Assembly: GCF_030159595.1 (NCBI RefSeq)
Contig: NZ_BSKJ01000001.1
Span: 682,001-746,000, forward strand
From: Pseudomonas putida
Lineage (GTDB): Bacteria > Pseudomonadota > Gammaproteobacteria > Pseudomonadales > Pseudomonadaceae
Direction: 5' to 3'
DNA: 64,000 nt
The position numbers and the translations under genes are program-made. Every line of letters starts with the position of its first letter. Positions within the stretch are counted from its first letter, which is position 1. Positions 16,836-26,305 of the stretch are shown here, one piece after another. The notes beneath the pieces were generated by a model, which was given only the letters and a program-made list of their open reading frames with translations, was not told where the DNA came from and ran no database searches.

Positions 16836-19800
16836 ATGGCCAACAGCGAAGTACGCAGCGTCTGCCCCTATTGCGGCGTCGGCTGCGGCATCGTCATGAG
16901 CGTTGCCGATGGCAAGGTCAGCAAGATCAGCGGCGACAAACAACACCCCAGCAACTTTGGCCGGCTGTGCACCAAAGGCCTCACCGCACACCTGCCGCTG
17001 ACCGCCGCCGGACGCATGGAAGACGCCTATGTACGCCAGCAGCGCAACCAGCAGCCGGTACGCACCGGCGTCGATCAGGCCATCGCCGAAACCGCTGCAC
17101 GGTTGCGCGGCATCGTCGACCAGCACGGCCCCGACGCCGTGGCGCTGTATGTGTCCGGGCAGATGTCGCTGGAAGCCCAGTACCTGGCCAACAAGCTGGC
17201 CAAGGGCTTCATCCGTACCCGCCACATCGAGTCCAACTCGCGTCTGTGCATGGCTAGCGCCGGCAGCGGCTACAAGTTGTCGCTCGGTGCCGACGGCCCA
17301 CCCGGCAGCTATCAGGACTTCGAGCACGCCGACGTGTTCCTGGTGATCGGCGCCAACATGGCTGACTGCCACCCGATCCTGTTCCTGCGCCTGCTCGACC
17401 GGGTAAAGGCCGGCGCCAAGCTGATCGTCGTCGACCCGCGGCGCAGTGCGACCGCCGACAAGGCCGACCTGTTCCTGCAAGTGCGCCCCGGCAGTGACAT
17501 GGCCTTGCTCAACGGCCTGTTGCATCTGCTGCACCGCAACGGTCACACCGACCCCGCCTTCATTGCCCGCCACGCCGAAGGCTGGGACGAACTGCCAGCC
17601 TTTCTCGACGACTACAGTCCCGAGCGCGTGGCCGCCATCACCGGGCTGGCCGAGGCCGACATCATCAAGGCCGCCGAATGGATCGGCGGCGCCAGCAACT
17701 GGATGAGCTGCTGGACCATGGGCCTGAACCAGAGCATCCACGGTACCTGGCACAGCAATGCGATCTGCAACCTGCACCTGGCCACGGGCGCCATCTGCCG
17801 CCCGGGTAGCGGGCCGTTTTCGCTGACTGGCCAACCCAATGCCATGGGCGGCCGCGAGATGGGCTACATGGGGCCCGGCCTGCCGGGCCAGCGCTCGGCA
17901 CTGGTGGAGGCAGACCGTGCGTTCGTCGAACAGCAATGGCAACTGGCGCCCGGCAGCCTGCGCAGTGAAGGCGGCGAGGGCACGGTGGCGCTGTTCGAAC
18001 AGATGAAAGCTGGTGAAGTGAAAGCCTGCTGGATCATCTGCAGCAACCCGGTGGCCAGTGTCGCCAACCGCCAGCAAGTGATCGACGGCCTGCACCAGGC
18101 CGAGCTGGTGATCACTCAAGATGCCTTCCTCGACACCGAAACCAACCGCTACGCCGACATCCTGTTGCCGGCTGCGCTGTGGGCCGAAGGCGAGGGTGTG
18201 ATGATCAACAGTGAGCGCAACCTCTCCCTGATGCCCCGCGCCGTCGAACCGCCGGGGCAGAGCCTGCCAGACTGGCAGATCATTGCCCGCGTGGCCTGTG
18301 CCATGGGCTACGCCGAAGCGTTCGACTACCCCGATGCCGAAGCGGTGTATGAAGAAATCCGCCGCTTCAACAACCCGGCGACGGGTTACGACCTGCGTGG
18401 CATCGGTTATGCCGAACTGCGTCAGCAACCGCATCAGTGGCCTTGCGCGCCAGGGCGTGACAACCCCCGCAGCCCGTTGCGCTACCTGAACGACGGCAGC
18501 AGCCAGACGCTGCGGCGCGATGCCCAAGGCGAGCGACCGGCGCTGGCCTTCCCCACCGCCAGCGGCAAGGCCCGTTTCTTCGCCCGGCCCTGGTTGCCGG
18601 CACCGGAGTTGCCGGATGACGACTACCCCATGGTGTTGAACACCGGCCGCGTGCAGCACCAATGGCACACCCTGACCAAGACCGGCAAAGTGCCGGCACT
18701 AAACAAGCTGGAGCCCGGCCCCTACGTCGAGATTCACCCAGACGACGCCGCACGCTTGGGCATCGCAGAAAAGGACCAAGTGGCCATTCGCTCCCGTCGT
18801 GGCCATGCCGTGCTGCCCGCCCGCATCAGCGACCGGGTCATGCCAGGCAACTGCTTCGCGCCGTTCCACTGGAACGATCTGATTGGCGAGCAGTTGGCAA
18901 TCAATGCCGTCACCTGCGATGCGGTCGACCCGCTGTCACTGCAGCCCGCCTTCAAACACTGCGCCGTGGTCCTGCAACGGGTCGCAGGCGAGCGAATCGA
19001 TGCCCTTGAACTGAACACTTCCGTTGCGGAGCCAGCCCGTATGCCGACTGCCACCCTGTCTCGTCTGCTAGGCCTGAACACCCTGCCAACTCCGGTGCTT
19101 ACCGAGGAAGAGCGCCATTACCTGCACGGTTTTCTGCTGGGCCTGGACCAAAGCCGAGCTGAGGGCGTGCCCAGCCTGCCGGCCCATGCACCGCTGGCAG
19201 CCAACCGCCGGCTGTTCGTCGACGGCTTGCTGGCCGGTCTGTTTGCCCAGGCTACGGCATTGCCCGCTGCGGCGTTGGTGGCGCCACGGCATCAGGTGCT
19301 GTGGGCCTCGCAGACCGGCAACGGTGAACTGCTGGCGGAGCGTTGCGCCGAACGCTTGCGCAGTGCTGGCTTGAACGTGCAGCTCAGTTGCATGGAGGCG
19401 GTCAGCCCAGGCCAACTGCTGGGGGCCGCCAGCGTGCTGCTGATTGCCAGCACCTTTGGCGATGGCGATGCGCCAGACAGTGCTGCGACGTTCTGGCAGG
19501 CCTTGCAGGGCGAGGAGGGCAGCCACTGCGCCGAACTGCCCTATGCCGTTCTGGCCTTGGGCGACTCCAGTTACGATCAGTTCTGCGGTTTCGGCCGCAA
19601 GCTCGACCAGCGTCTGGCCGAGTTGGGTGGGCGGCGCCTGCTGCAACGGGTGGACTGCGAGCCGGACTTTGACGAGGCCTTTGCGGGCTGGCTCGATGCC
19701 TTGCTACCCACGCTGGGCAATGCCAGCGCGCCGCAACCGGCGACTGAGCCCGCAGCCGTGGCGGCTTACAGCAAGCAGCAACCCTGGACCGCTACCTTGC

Positions 19801-20852
19801 TGGAAAACCGGCTGCTGAACGGCCCCGGTGCCAGCAAGGAAACCCGCCAGTTGGTCTTTGACCTGAGTGGTAGCGGCTTTACCTACGCCGCCGGTGATGC
19901 CTTGGGCGTATGGCCGCGCAACTGCCCGAGCCTGGTTGAGGAACTGTTGGCACTGATGCAGCTCGATGGCCAGACCTTGGTCGAGTTGAAAGGCCTGCCC
20001 GTTATGCCACTGGCCGAAGCCCTGCAAGCGCATCTGGAAATTGCCAAGGTCACCTCACAGCAATTGCAGGCCTTCGCTGGCAACGCCCCGGACCTGCAGC
20101 GCCTGATGCAGCCCGAGCACAAGGCCGAACTGCAGGATTGGCTGTGGGGCCGGCAGCTGGTCGATGTGTTGCGCGCCTTCCCTCAGCAGTTGCCGCTGGC
20201 CGGCTGGCTCGACCTGCTCAAGCCCTTGCAGCCACGGCTCTACTCGATCAGCTCCAGCCCACTGGCGCATCCGGGCCAAGTGCACCTGACGGTTTCCACG
20301 GTGCGGTATGGCGAGCGCAAAGGCGTGTGTTCAACCTTCCTCGCCGACCGTGCACAGGCGCTGAAAGTGGCCATTTTCCCCCAGGTGTCGAAGCATTTCC
20401 GGCTGCCCGAGGACGACCGCGTGCCGGTGATCATGGTCGGCCCGGGTACCGGCATCGCGCCGTTTCGTGCGTTCCTCGAAGAGCGCGAGGCGCGGGGGGC
20501 GAAAGGCGCGAACTGGTTGTTCTTTGGCGAGCAGTACGCGGCGACCGACTTCTACTACCAGGCGCAGTTGCAGGCCTGGCAGGCAAGCGGCCATCTGCGG
20601 CTGGATACAGCGTTTTCCCGCGACCAGGCCGAGAAGATTTATGTGCAGCAGCGCATGCTTGAGCAGGGCGCGCAGCTTTGGCAATGGCTGGAAGCCGGTG
20701 CGTATTTTTATGTCTGTGGTGATGCCCAGCGCATGGCCAAGGATGTCGATGCGGCGCTGCGCGCGGTCATTGTCGAGCATGGGCGCGTGGATGCGGATGC
20801 CTATATGGAGGCCTTGAGCAAGGCCAAACGGTATCGGCGGGATGTTTACTGA
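16836..20852 (+). CDS. nasA: Assimilatory nitrate reductase fused to a CysJ-like flavoprotein reductase
   Basis: A 1338-residue cytoplasmic enzyme reducing nitrate to nitrite. Residues 1 to about 800 are a molybdopterin oxidoreductase with an N-terminal 4Fe-4S site (CPYCGVGC at 10-17, then LCTKG) and the Mo-bisMGD domains. A flavodoxin domain follows near residue 821 (ASQTGNGELLAERC), then an FAD domain (RLYSISSSP near 1134). An NADPH domain (VGPGTGIAPFRAF near 1200, YFYVCGDAQRMAKD) ends in KRYRRDVY, the CysJ-like C terminus. Electrons can thus pass from NADPH through FAD and FMN to the Fe-S cluster and Mo in one polypeptide. Other bacteria use a separate NasB/NasC. AGGAG precedes the ATG at 16836. 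Confidence 0.93.
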   Translation: MANSEVRSVCPYCGVGCGIVMSVADGKVSKISGDKQHPSNFGRLCTKGLTAHLPLTAAGRMEDAYVRQQRNQQPVRTGVDQAIAETAARLRGIVDQHGPDAVALYVSGQMSLEAQYLANKLAKGFIRTRHIESNSRLCMASAGSGYKLSLGADGPPGSYQDFEHADVFLVIGANMADCHPILFLRLLDRVKAGAKLIVVDPRRSATADKADLFLQVRPGSDMALLNGLLHLLHRNGHTDPAFIARHAEGWDELPAFLDDYSPERVAAITGLAEADIIKAAEWIGGASNWMSCWTMGLNQSIHGTWHSNAICNLHLATGAICRPGSGPFSLTGQPNAMGGREMGYMGPGLPGQRSALVEADRAFVEQQWQLAPGSLRSEGGEGTVALFEQMKAGEVKACWIICSNPVASVANRQQVIDGLHQAELVITQDAFLDTETNRYADILLPAALWAEGEGVMINSERNLSLMPRAVEPPGQSLPDWQIIARVACAMGYAEAFDYPDAEAVYEEIRRFNNPATGYDLRGIGYAELRQQPHQWPCAPGRDNPRSPLRYLNDGSSQTLRRDAQGERPALAFPTASGKARFFARPWLPAPELPDDDYPMVLNTGRVQHQWHTLTKTGKVPALNKLEPGPYVEIHPDDAARLGIAEKDQVAIRSRRGHAVLPARISDRVMPGNCFAPFHWNDLIGEQLAINAVTCDAVDPLSLQPAFKHCAVVLQRVAGERIDALELNTSVAEPARMPTATLSRLLGLNTLPTPVLTEEERHYLHGFLLGLDQSRAEGVPSLPAHAPLAANRRLFVDGLLAGLFAQATALPAAALVAPRHQVLWASQTGNGELLAERCAERLRSAGLNVQLSCMEAVSPGQLLGAASVLLIASTFGDGDAPDSAATFWQALQGEEGSHCAELPYAVLALGDSSYDQFCGFGRKLDQRLAELGGRRLLQRVDCEPDFDEAFAGWLDALLPTLGNASAPQPATEPAAVAAYSKQQPWTATLLENRLLNGPGASKETRQLVFDLSGSGFTYAAGDALGVWPRNCPSLVEELLALMQLDGQTLVELKGLPVMPLAEALQAHLEIAKVTSQQLQAFAGNAPDLQRLMQPEHKAELQDWLWGRQLVDVLRAFPQQLPLAGWLDLLKPLQPRLYSISSSPLAHPGQVHLTVSTVRYGERKGVCSTFLADRAQALKVAIFPQVSKHFRLPEDDRVPVIMVGPGTGIAPFRAFLEEREARGAKGANWLFFGEQYAATDFYYQAQLQAWQASGHLRLDTAFSRDQAEKIYVQQRMLEQGAQLWQWLEAGAYFYVCGDAQRMAKDVDAALRAVIVEHGRVDADAYMEALSKAKRYRRDVY

Positions 20853-20900
20853 AGTGCTCCAGGATGGGGAGCGTTGCACCTTGAGTGTGCACGGCTTGCA

Positions 20901-20999
20901 CCGGCCTCTTAGCGGGTAAAACCGCACCCACAGGTATGGTGCAAGCCTGTAGACCTGTGGAAGTCCCTGTGGGAGCGGGCTTGCCCGCGAAGAGGCCGG
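20901..20999. repeat. Inverted pair of REP elements, one arm degenerate
   Basis: The left copy (CCGGCCTCTTAGCGGGTAAA) lacks part of the core; the right copy is complete (GCGGGCTTGCCCGCGAAGAG). It lies between nasA and the nirB leader. Confidence 0.85.
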
Positions 21000-21047
21000 T
21001 ACAGGTAAACAATTGGCACAGTCCCTGCTTTATCTGCACTACAACAA

Positions 21048-21139
21048 GCCCCGCTGATCAACGGCGATCAACCTGGGGGCACACCGTGATGAATACAGGC
21101 AAAGGCGCCTGGAGCTTCGGCTCCAGGCGCTTTTTTTTT
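21048..21139 (+). promoter_or_regulatory. nirB leader with ANTAR-type hairpin and terminator (attenuator)
   Basis: GCCCC / GGGGC (21048-21080) encloses ATCAACGGCGA, nearly the same motif as in the nasA leader. It is followed by a near-perfect terminator, GGCGCCTGGAGC-TTCG-GCTCCAGGCGC plus nine T, ending 17 bases before the nirB start. This arrangement would block transcription unless an antiterminator acts; a NasT-like ANTAR protein is the expected candidate. Confidence 0.75.
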
Positions 21140-21155
21140 GATCGAGGATCGGCTT

Positions 21156-23708
21156 ATGAAGGCAACAGCGAGCAGCGGGCAACGAGAGCGACTGGTCATC
21201 GTCGGCAACGGCATGGTCGGCCACCATTGTGTCGAACAACTGGTCAGCCGCGGCGCCCACGAGCGCTTCGAACTGCATGTCTTCGGCGAAGAGCGCCAAC
21301 GCGCTTACGACCGCGTGCACTTGTCCGAATACTTCGGCGGCAGCTGTGCCGAAACCCTGGCCCTGTGCGAGCACGACTTCTACACCACCAACGGCGTGCA
21401 CCTGCACCTCGGCGAATGCGTACTGGAAATCGACCGCGAGCGCTGTGAGGTGGTCACCGCCGAGGGCCGTTACGGCTACGATCAACTGGTGCTGGCCACC
21501 GGCTCGTACCCCTTCGTGCCGCCGATCGAAGGCTCCAGCGGCAACGCCCGCCTGGTCTACCGCACCCTCGACGACCTCGACGGCATTCGTGCGGCCGCAG
21601 CCAGTGCCCGCCGTGGCGTGGTGGTCGGCGGTGGCCTGCTCGGCCTGGAGGCTGCCAACGCGCTCAAATCACTGGGCCTGGAGGCCCATGTGGTGGAATT
21701 CGCCCCACGCTTGATGCCGGTGCAGTTGGACGGAGAGGGCGGTGCCGCGCTCAAGGCGCAGATCGAAGCCCTCGGCGTCGGTGTGCATCTGTCACGCGCC
21801 ACCCAGTCGATCAGCGCCGGTGACGCCTACCGCTACCGCATGAACTTCGACGGCGGCGAGCACCTGGAAACCGACCTGATCGTATTCTCCGCCGGTATTC
21901 GCCCGCAGGATGCCCTGGGCCGGGCCTGTGGACTGGACATTGCCGCGCGGGGCGGGGTTGTGATCGACAACCACTGCCGCAGCAGCGACCCGCGCATCTT
22001 TGCCATCGGCGAGTGCGCCTCGTGGAACGGTAGCGTGTTTGGCCTGGTCGCCCCGGGCTACAGCATGGCGCGCAACCTGGCAGCGTTGCTGATGGGGGAA
22101 GCAGCGGTCGCGTTCACCGGTGCCGACATGTCGACCAAGCTCAAGCTGCTGGGCGTGGATGTCGGCTCGATCGGCGATGCCCATGGCGCCACCCCAGGTG
22201 CGCGCAGCTACCGCTTCATCGACGAAGCCAACAGCGCCTACCGCCGGCTGGTGGTGGATGCCAGCGGCAAGCATGTGCTCGGCGCGGTGCTGGTCGGCGA
22301 CAACAGCTATTACGACACCCTGCTGCAATACGCCCAGAACGGCATTGCCCTGCCGGCCGACCCGGCCGCGCTGATTCTGCCGCAAGGCGGTGGTGCACCG
22401 GCACTGGGCGCCGATGCGCTGCCCGACAGCGCGACCATCTGCTCATGCCACAACGTCAGCAAGGGCGCGGTGTGCGCCGCCATCGACAACGGCTGCAGCG
22501 ATCTGGCTGCGGTCAAGGGCTGTACCAAGGCCGCCACGGGCTGCGGTGGTTGTGCAGCCTTGCTCAAGCAGGTGTTCGAGCATGAACTGACTGCCCGAGG
22601 CGTCGCGGTGGACAAGAGCCTGTGCGAGCACTTCGCCTACACCCGACAGGAGCTGTACGGGCTGGTGCGCGTGGAAGGCATCCGCACCTTCAGCGAATTG
22701 CTCGGACGCCATGGCAAGGGCCATGTGGGTTGCGACATCTGCAAGCCGGCAGTGGGCAACATCCTCGCCTCGTGCTGGAACCAGCCGATCATGGACCCGG
22801 CGCTGGTACCGCTGCAGGACACCAACGACACCTTCATGGCCAACATGCAGAAGAACGGTACCTACTCGGTGGTGCCGCGCATTCCCGGTGGTGAAATCAC
22901 CCCCGACAAGCTCATCGTCATCGGCCAGGTGGCCAAGAAGTACGACCTGTACACCAAGATCACCGGCGGCCAGCGTATCGACCTGTTCGGCGCCCAACTG
23001 CACGAGCTGCCGCTGATCTGGGGCGAGCTGATCGAGGCCGGCTTCGAAACCGGCCACGCCTACGGCAAGTCGACCCGCACGGTGAAGTCGTGCGTCGGCA
23101 GTACCTGGTGCCGCTACGGTGTGCAGGACAGTGTCGGCATGGCCCTGCGCCTGGAAGACCGCTACAAAGGCCTGCGCAGCCCGCACAAGCTCAAGTTCGC
23201 GGTGTCCGGCTGCACCCGCGAATGCGCCGAAGCGCAGAGCAAGGACATCGGCGTGATCGCTACCGACAAAGGCTGGAACCTGTATGTGTGCGGCAATGGC
23301 GGCATGCGCCCACGGCATGCCGAGCTGTTCGCCACCGACCTGGACGACGAAACCTTGGTACGCCTGATCGACCGCGTGCTGATGTTCTACATCCGCACGG
23401 CCGACAAGCTGCAGCGCACCTCGGTGTGGCGCGAGAACCTGGAAGGCGGGCTGGACTACCTGAAGCAAGTGATCCTCGACGACAGCCTGGGCCTGGCCAG
23501 CGAGCTGGAAGCGCAGATGCAGCATGTGGTCGACCAGTATGAATGCGAATGGGCCAACGCCCTCAACGACCCCGAGAAGCTCAAGCGCTTCCGTACCTTC
23601 GTCAACGACCGACGCGCCGACCCGGACGTGCACTTCGTGCGTGAACGCGAACAACGCCGGCCTGCTGCGCCGCTGCACCTGATCCCCACTGTCGAGGAGG
23701 CTGTCTGA
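21156..23708 (+). CDS. nirB: Nitrite reductase (NAD(P)H) large subunit
   Basis: An 850-residue cytoplasmic enzyme reducing nitrite to ammonium with six electrons. The N-terminal 400 residues form an FAD/NAD(P) oxidoreductase (VIVGNGMVGHHC; a second Rossmann motif VVGGGLLGLEAAN). A BFD-type 2Fe-2S domain follows (CSCHNVSKGAV, GCTKAATGCGGC). The C-terminal half is the siroheme/4Fe-4S domain with CVGSTWC near residue 645 and GCTREC near 685, the two Cys pairs that hold the cluster and siroheme. The start at 21156 comes right after the leader terminator. Its stop overlaps the nirD start by one base. Confidence 0.96.
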   Translation: MKATASSGQRERLVIVGNGMVGHHCVEQLVSRGAHERFELHVFGEERQRAYDRVHLSEYFGGSCAETLALCEHDFYTTNGVHLHLGECVLEIDRERCEVVTAEGRYGYDQLVLATGSYPFVPPIEGSSGNARLVYRTLDDLDGIRAAAASARRGVVVGGGLLGLEAANALKSLGLEAHVVEFAPRLMPVQLDGEGGAALKAQIEALGVGVHLSRATQSISAGDAYRYRMNFDGGEHLETDLIVFSAGIRPQDALGRACGLDIAARGGVVIDNHCRSSDPRIFAIGECASWNGSVFGLVAPGYSMARNLAALLMGEAAVAFTGADMSTKLKLLGVDVGSIGDAHGATPGARSYRFIDEANSAYRRLVVDASGKHVLGAVLVGDNSYYDTLLQYAQNGIALPADPAALILPQGGGAPALGADALPDSATICSCHNVSKGAVCAAIDNGCSDLAAVKGCTKAATGCGGCAALLKQVFEHELTARGVAVDKSLCEHFAYTRQELYGLVRVEGIRTFSELLGRHGKGHVGCDICKPAVGNILASCWNQPIMDPALVPLQDTNDTFMANMQKNGTYSVVPRIPGGEITPDKLIVIGQVAKKYDLYTKITGGQRIDLFGAQLHELPLIWGELIEAGFETGHAYGKSTRTVKSCVGSTWCRYGVQDSVGMALRLEDRYKGLRSPHKLKFAVSGCTRECAEAQSKDIGVIATDKGWNLYVCGNGGMRPRHAELFATDLDDETLVRLIDRVLMFYIRTADKLQRTSVWRENLEGGLDYLKQVILDDSLGLASELEAQMQHVVDQYECEWANALNDPEKLKRFRTFVNDRRADPDVHFVREREQRRPAAPLHLIPTVEEAV

Positions 23709-24070
23709 TGAACCTGTCCAATGTTGCTGTGAAAGCCCGTGAGAACTGGCAGGTGGTGTGCCTGGCGCAAGACCTGGTGGCCGATTCCGGGGTGGTGGTG
23801 TGGCACGACGGGGCACAGGTGGCGCTGTTCTACCTGCCGGGGCACGCCCAGCCGCTGTACGCGGTGGACAATCGTGACCCGCGTTCCGGCGCCAACATCA
23901 TCGGCCGTGGGCTGGTGGGCAGTGTGCAGGGCGAGTTGGTGGTGGCGGCGCCGTTGTACAAGCAGCACTTCAGCCTGCAGAGCGGGGTGTGCCTGGAGGA
24001 CGCCGGACAGCAGCTGCGGGTGTGGCCGGTGCGCTTGAACGGTGAGGCTGTGGAATTGGCGGTGGCCTGA
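23708..24070 (+). CDS. nirD: Nitrite reductase (NAD(P)H) small subunit
   Basis: A 120-residue Rieske-fold subunit that joins NirB. As in other NirD proteins, the Cys-His pairs that would bind a 2Fe-2S cluster are missing; the equivalent region reads NRDPRSGANIIGRG and APLYKQHFSL, so it is structural rather than redox-active. Its ATG shares a base with the nirB stop (TGATG), giving translational coupling. No siroheme synthase or transporter gene follows. The next gene, a LysR regulator, begins 54 bases downstream. Confidence 0.94.
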   Translation: MNLSNVAVKARENWQVVCLAQDLVADSGVVVWHDGAQVALFYLPGHAQPLYAVDNRDPRSGANIIGRGLVGSVQGELVVAAPLYKQHFSLQSGVCLEDAGQQLRVWPVRLNGEAVELAVA

Positions 24071-24124
24071 TATTCATCTGCCGGCGCAGGTTATCTGCAT
24101 GCGGCAATGCGTTAAGCTTGCTGC

Positions 24125-25057
24125 ATGAACCTCGACACCCGCATCAAGTACCGCCACCTGCTGTGCTTCCTGGAGATTGCCCGGCAGGGCAGCCTAGCAA
24201 GGGCTGCCGACGTGCTCGCCATCAGCCAGCCGGCCATTTCCAAAACCCTCAAGGAACTTGAAGACCTGCTGGAAGCGCGCCTGTTCGCGCGCAGCCGCCA
24301 AGGTGTCGAACTGACCCCGGCCGGCACGCGTTTCATGCGCTATGCCGGGCCCAGTGTGCAGGCCCTGCGCGATGGCGTCAGCAGCCTGCGTGGCGAGGCG
24401 CGGGCACCGTCGCAGGTGCGCATCGGCGTGCTGTCGACGGTCGAAGGCCTGCTTATGCCCGAAGTGCTGTGCCGCCTGCACCAGCGCCATGAGGCGCTGG
24501 TGATCAGTGTGGTCACCGGGGTCAGCGCGCAACTGCTCGGCCAGCTGCACCTGGGCGAACTGGAACTGGTGGTCGGGCGCATGACCGACAGCCCGCAGAT
24601 CCAGGGCCTGTCGTTCGAGCACCTGTACAGCGAGTCGATGAGCTTGGTGGTACGCCCGGGCCACCCGCTGCTGGCCACCTCGCCTGTCGAGCGGGGCCAG
24701 GTGGGGTGTTACCCGTTGGTGTTGCCGCCGGCGGGCACCACCATCCGCCAGCATGCCGACAGCCTGTTCGTGCAATGCGGCATCCAGATGCCGGCGCAGC
24801 GCCTGGAAACCCTGTCGCTGGCGCTGAGCCGGCGCTACCTGCTGGGCAGCGATGGGCTATGGGTAGCGCCACGCGATGCGGTGCTGCTCGACCTGCGCCG
24901 TGGCGAGCTGGTCGAGCTTGACCTAGGCGTGCGTGAGCCGGGTGGCTCGGTCGGCATCTGTCGCAATGCCGCCTTGCCGCAGAGCCTGCCAGGGCAGTGG
25001 GTGTGCGAAGTGCTGCGCGAGGTAGCGGGGCAGTACCGCGAAGGTCACTACCCTTGA
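24125..25057 (+). CDS. LysR-family regulator, PcaQ-like
   Basis: A 310-residue regulator. The winged HTH spans about residues 8-67 (RHLLCFLEIARQGSLARAAD, ISQPAISKTLKELEDLL, LTPAGTRFMRYA). A LysR substrate-binding domain follows (about 95-300). The opening DTRIKYRHL is characteristic of the PcaQ/GalR branch, which regulates protocatechuate or gallate catabolism. No aromatic catabolic gene is adjacent, so the name is not assigned. It lies just after nirD on the same strand, but function in nitrogen metabolism is not implied by its sequence. Confidence 0.82.
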   Translation: MNLDTRIKYRHLLCFLEIARQGSLARAADVLAISQPAISKTLKELEDLLEARLFARSRQGVELTPAGTRFMRYAGPSVQALRDGVSSLRGEARAPSQVRIGVLSTVEGLLMPEVLCRLHQRHEALVISVVTGVSAQLLGQLHLGELELVVGRMTDSPQIQGLSFEHLYSESMSLVVRPGHPLLATSPVERGQVGCYPLVLPPAGTTIRQHADSLFVQCGIQMPAQRLETLSLALSRRYLLGSDGLWVAPRDAVLLDLRRGELVELDLGVREPGGSVGICRNAALPQSLPGQWVCEVLREVAGQYREGHYP

Positions 25058-25286
25058 GTGCAGGCCTCTGAGCATTCAACGAAATAAATCCCCTGCAGTA
25101 CCGGGCAAAATCGACACAATCGGGCAATACTGGCCAATGGCTGCAAACGCATTCATGAATAAGCGTTTAACTACTGAACTTCCTTACCAAATCCCGCTCC
25201 TATGCCGGTAGCCATTGGTCATGGCCGCCTGCTAAGCTCGCGGCTTTACCCTGATTGCCCTCATGGCGCATGAACAAGGAAATAGC

Positions 25287-26063
25287 ATGAAACAGCATCG
25301 TTTGGCGGCTGCGGTTGCCCTGGTAGGCCTGGTACTGGCTGGCTGCGACCAACAAGCTAGCAGCCCCGAGCTGAAGACTCCGGCAGAGAAAGCCTCCTAC
25401 GGTATCGGCCTGAACATGGGCAAGAGCCTGGCTCAGGAAGGCATGGAAGACCTTGATTCGAAAGCAGTGGCACTTGGTATCGAAGACGCCGTTGGCAAGA
25501 AAGAACAACGCATCAAGGACGAAGAGCTGGTAGAAGCCTTCACTGCGCTGCAGAAACGTGCCGAAGAACGCCTGGCCAAGGCCAGCGAAGAAGCTGCCTC
25601 CGCAGGCAAGAAGTTCCTCGAAGAAAACGCCAAGAAGCCAGGCGTGGTCACCACCGCCTCGGGCCTGCAGTACGAAGTGGTCAAGAAGGCCGACGGCCCA
25701 CAGCCCAAACCAACTGATGTGGTTACCGTCCACTACGAAGGCAAGCTGATCGATGGCAAGGTGTTCGACAGCTCCGTCGAGCGCGGCAGCCCGATCGACC
25801 TGCCCGTCAGCGGCGTGATCCCGGGTTGGGTCGAAGGCCTGCAACTGATGCACGTTGGCGAAAAGTACAAGCTGTTCATCCCGGCTGAACTCGCCTACGG
25901 CGCACAAAGCCCAAGCCCGCTGATCCCGGCCAACTCGGTACTGGTGTTCGATCTGGAACTGATCGCCATCAAGGACCCGGCCCAGCTGCAAGGCGCCGAG
26001 CCGGAAGCCGAGGCCCCGGCCGAAGCGCCTGCAGAAGCACCCGCTGAAGCACCCGCCAAGTAA
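25287..26063 (+). CDS. FKBP-type peptidyl-prolyl isomerase lipoprotein (FkpA/Mip-like)
   Basis: A 258-residue envelope protein. The N terminus has a lipobox (LVLAGC, Cys near residue 19). The N-terminal dimerisation helices (about 30-125: ASYGIGLNMGKSLAQEGM, long charged helix KRAEERLAKASEEAAS) are followed by an FKBP domain (about 135-235: VTVHYEGKLIDGKVFDSS, VIPGWVEGLQLMHVGEKYKL, IPANSVLVFDLEL). It speeds folding of exported proteins. A C-terminal tail of repeated P-A-E-A units extends beyond the fold. The start at 25287 follows AAGGAAATAGC. A strong terminator follows. Confidence 0.9.
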   Translation: MKQHRLAAAVALVGLVLAGCDQQASSPELKTPAEKASYGIGLNMGKSLAQEGMEDLDSKAVALGIEDAVGKKEQRIKDEELVEAFTALQKRAEERLAKASEEAASAGKKFLEENAKKPGVVTTASGLQYEVVKKADGPQPKPTDVVTVHYEGKLIDGKVFDSSVERGSPIDLPVSGVIPGWVEGLQLMHVGEKYKLFIPAELAYGAQSPSPLIPANSVLVFDLELIAIKDPAQLQGAEPEAEAPAEAPAEAPAEAPAK

Positions 26064-26080
26064 CACTGGCAGGTTCTTGC

Positions 26081-26108
26081 AAAACGCCCCGTCCTGACGG
26101 GGCGTTTT
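26081..26108 (+). terminator. Intrinsic terminator after the FKBP gene
   Basis: AAAACGCCCCGTC-CTGA-CGGGGCGTTTT is a near-perfect stem flanked by A and T runs, so it could work in both directions. Confidence 0.9.
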
Positions 26109-26305
26109 CGTTTGTGGCGATTGGACGAACCTGCAACAGCTGATACTGTCCGAGGAAATGCAGCTTGTTGCTGTAGGATGTTTCTGGTGCAAATCGTTTG
26201 CGGCCAGCTGCCCACGAATTGAAACGGCTGTGTAAAAAACGCCCGATCTGACCGGGGCCCTTGCCTGGCAGGCACCCGGGGTCAGAATCGTGGCCCTGTT
26301 CACAA

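Noticed and set aside
22443..23816. 457-residue minus-strand frame opposite nirB
   Set aside because: No recognisable domain; nirB on the plus strand has all catalytic motifs.
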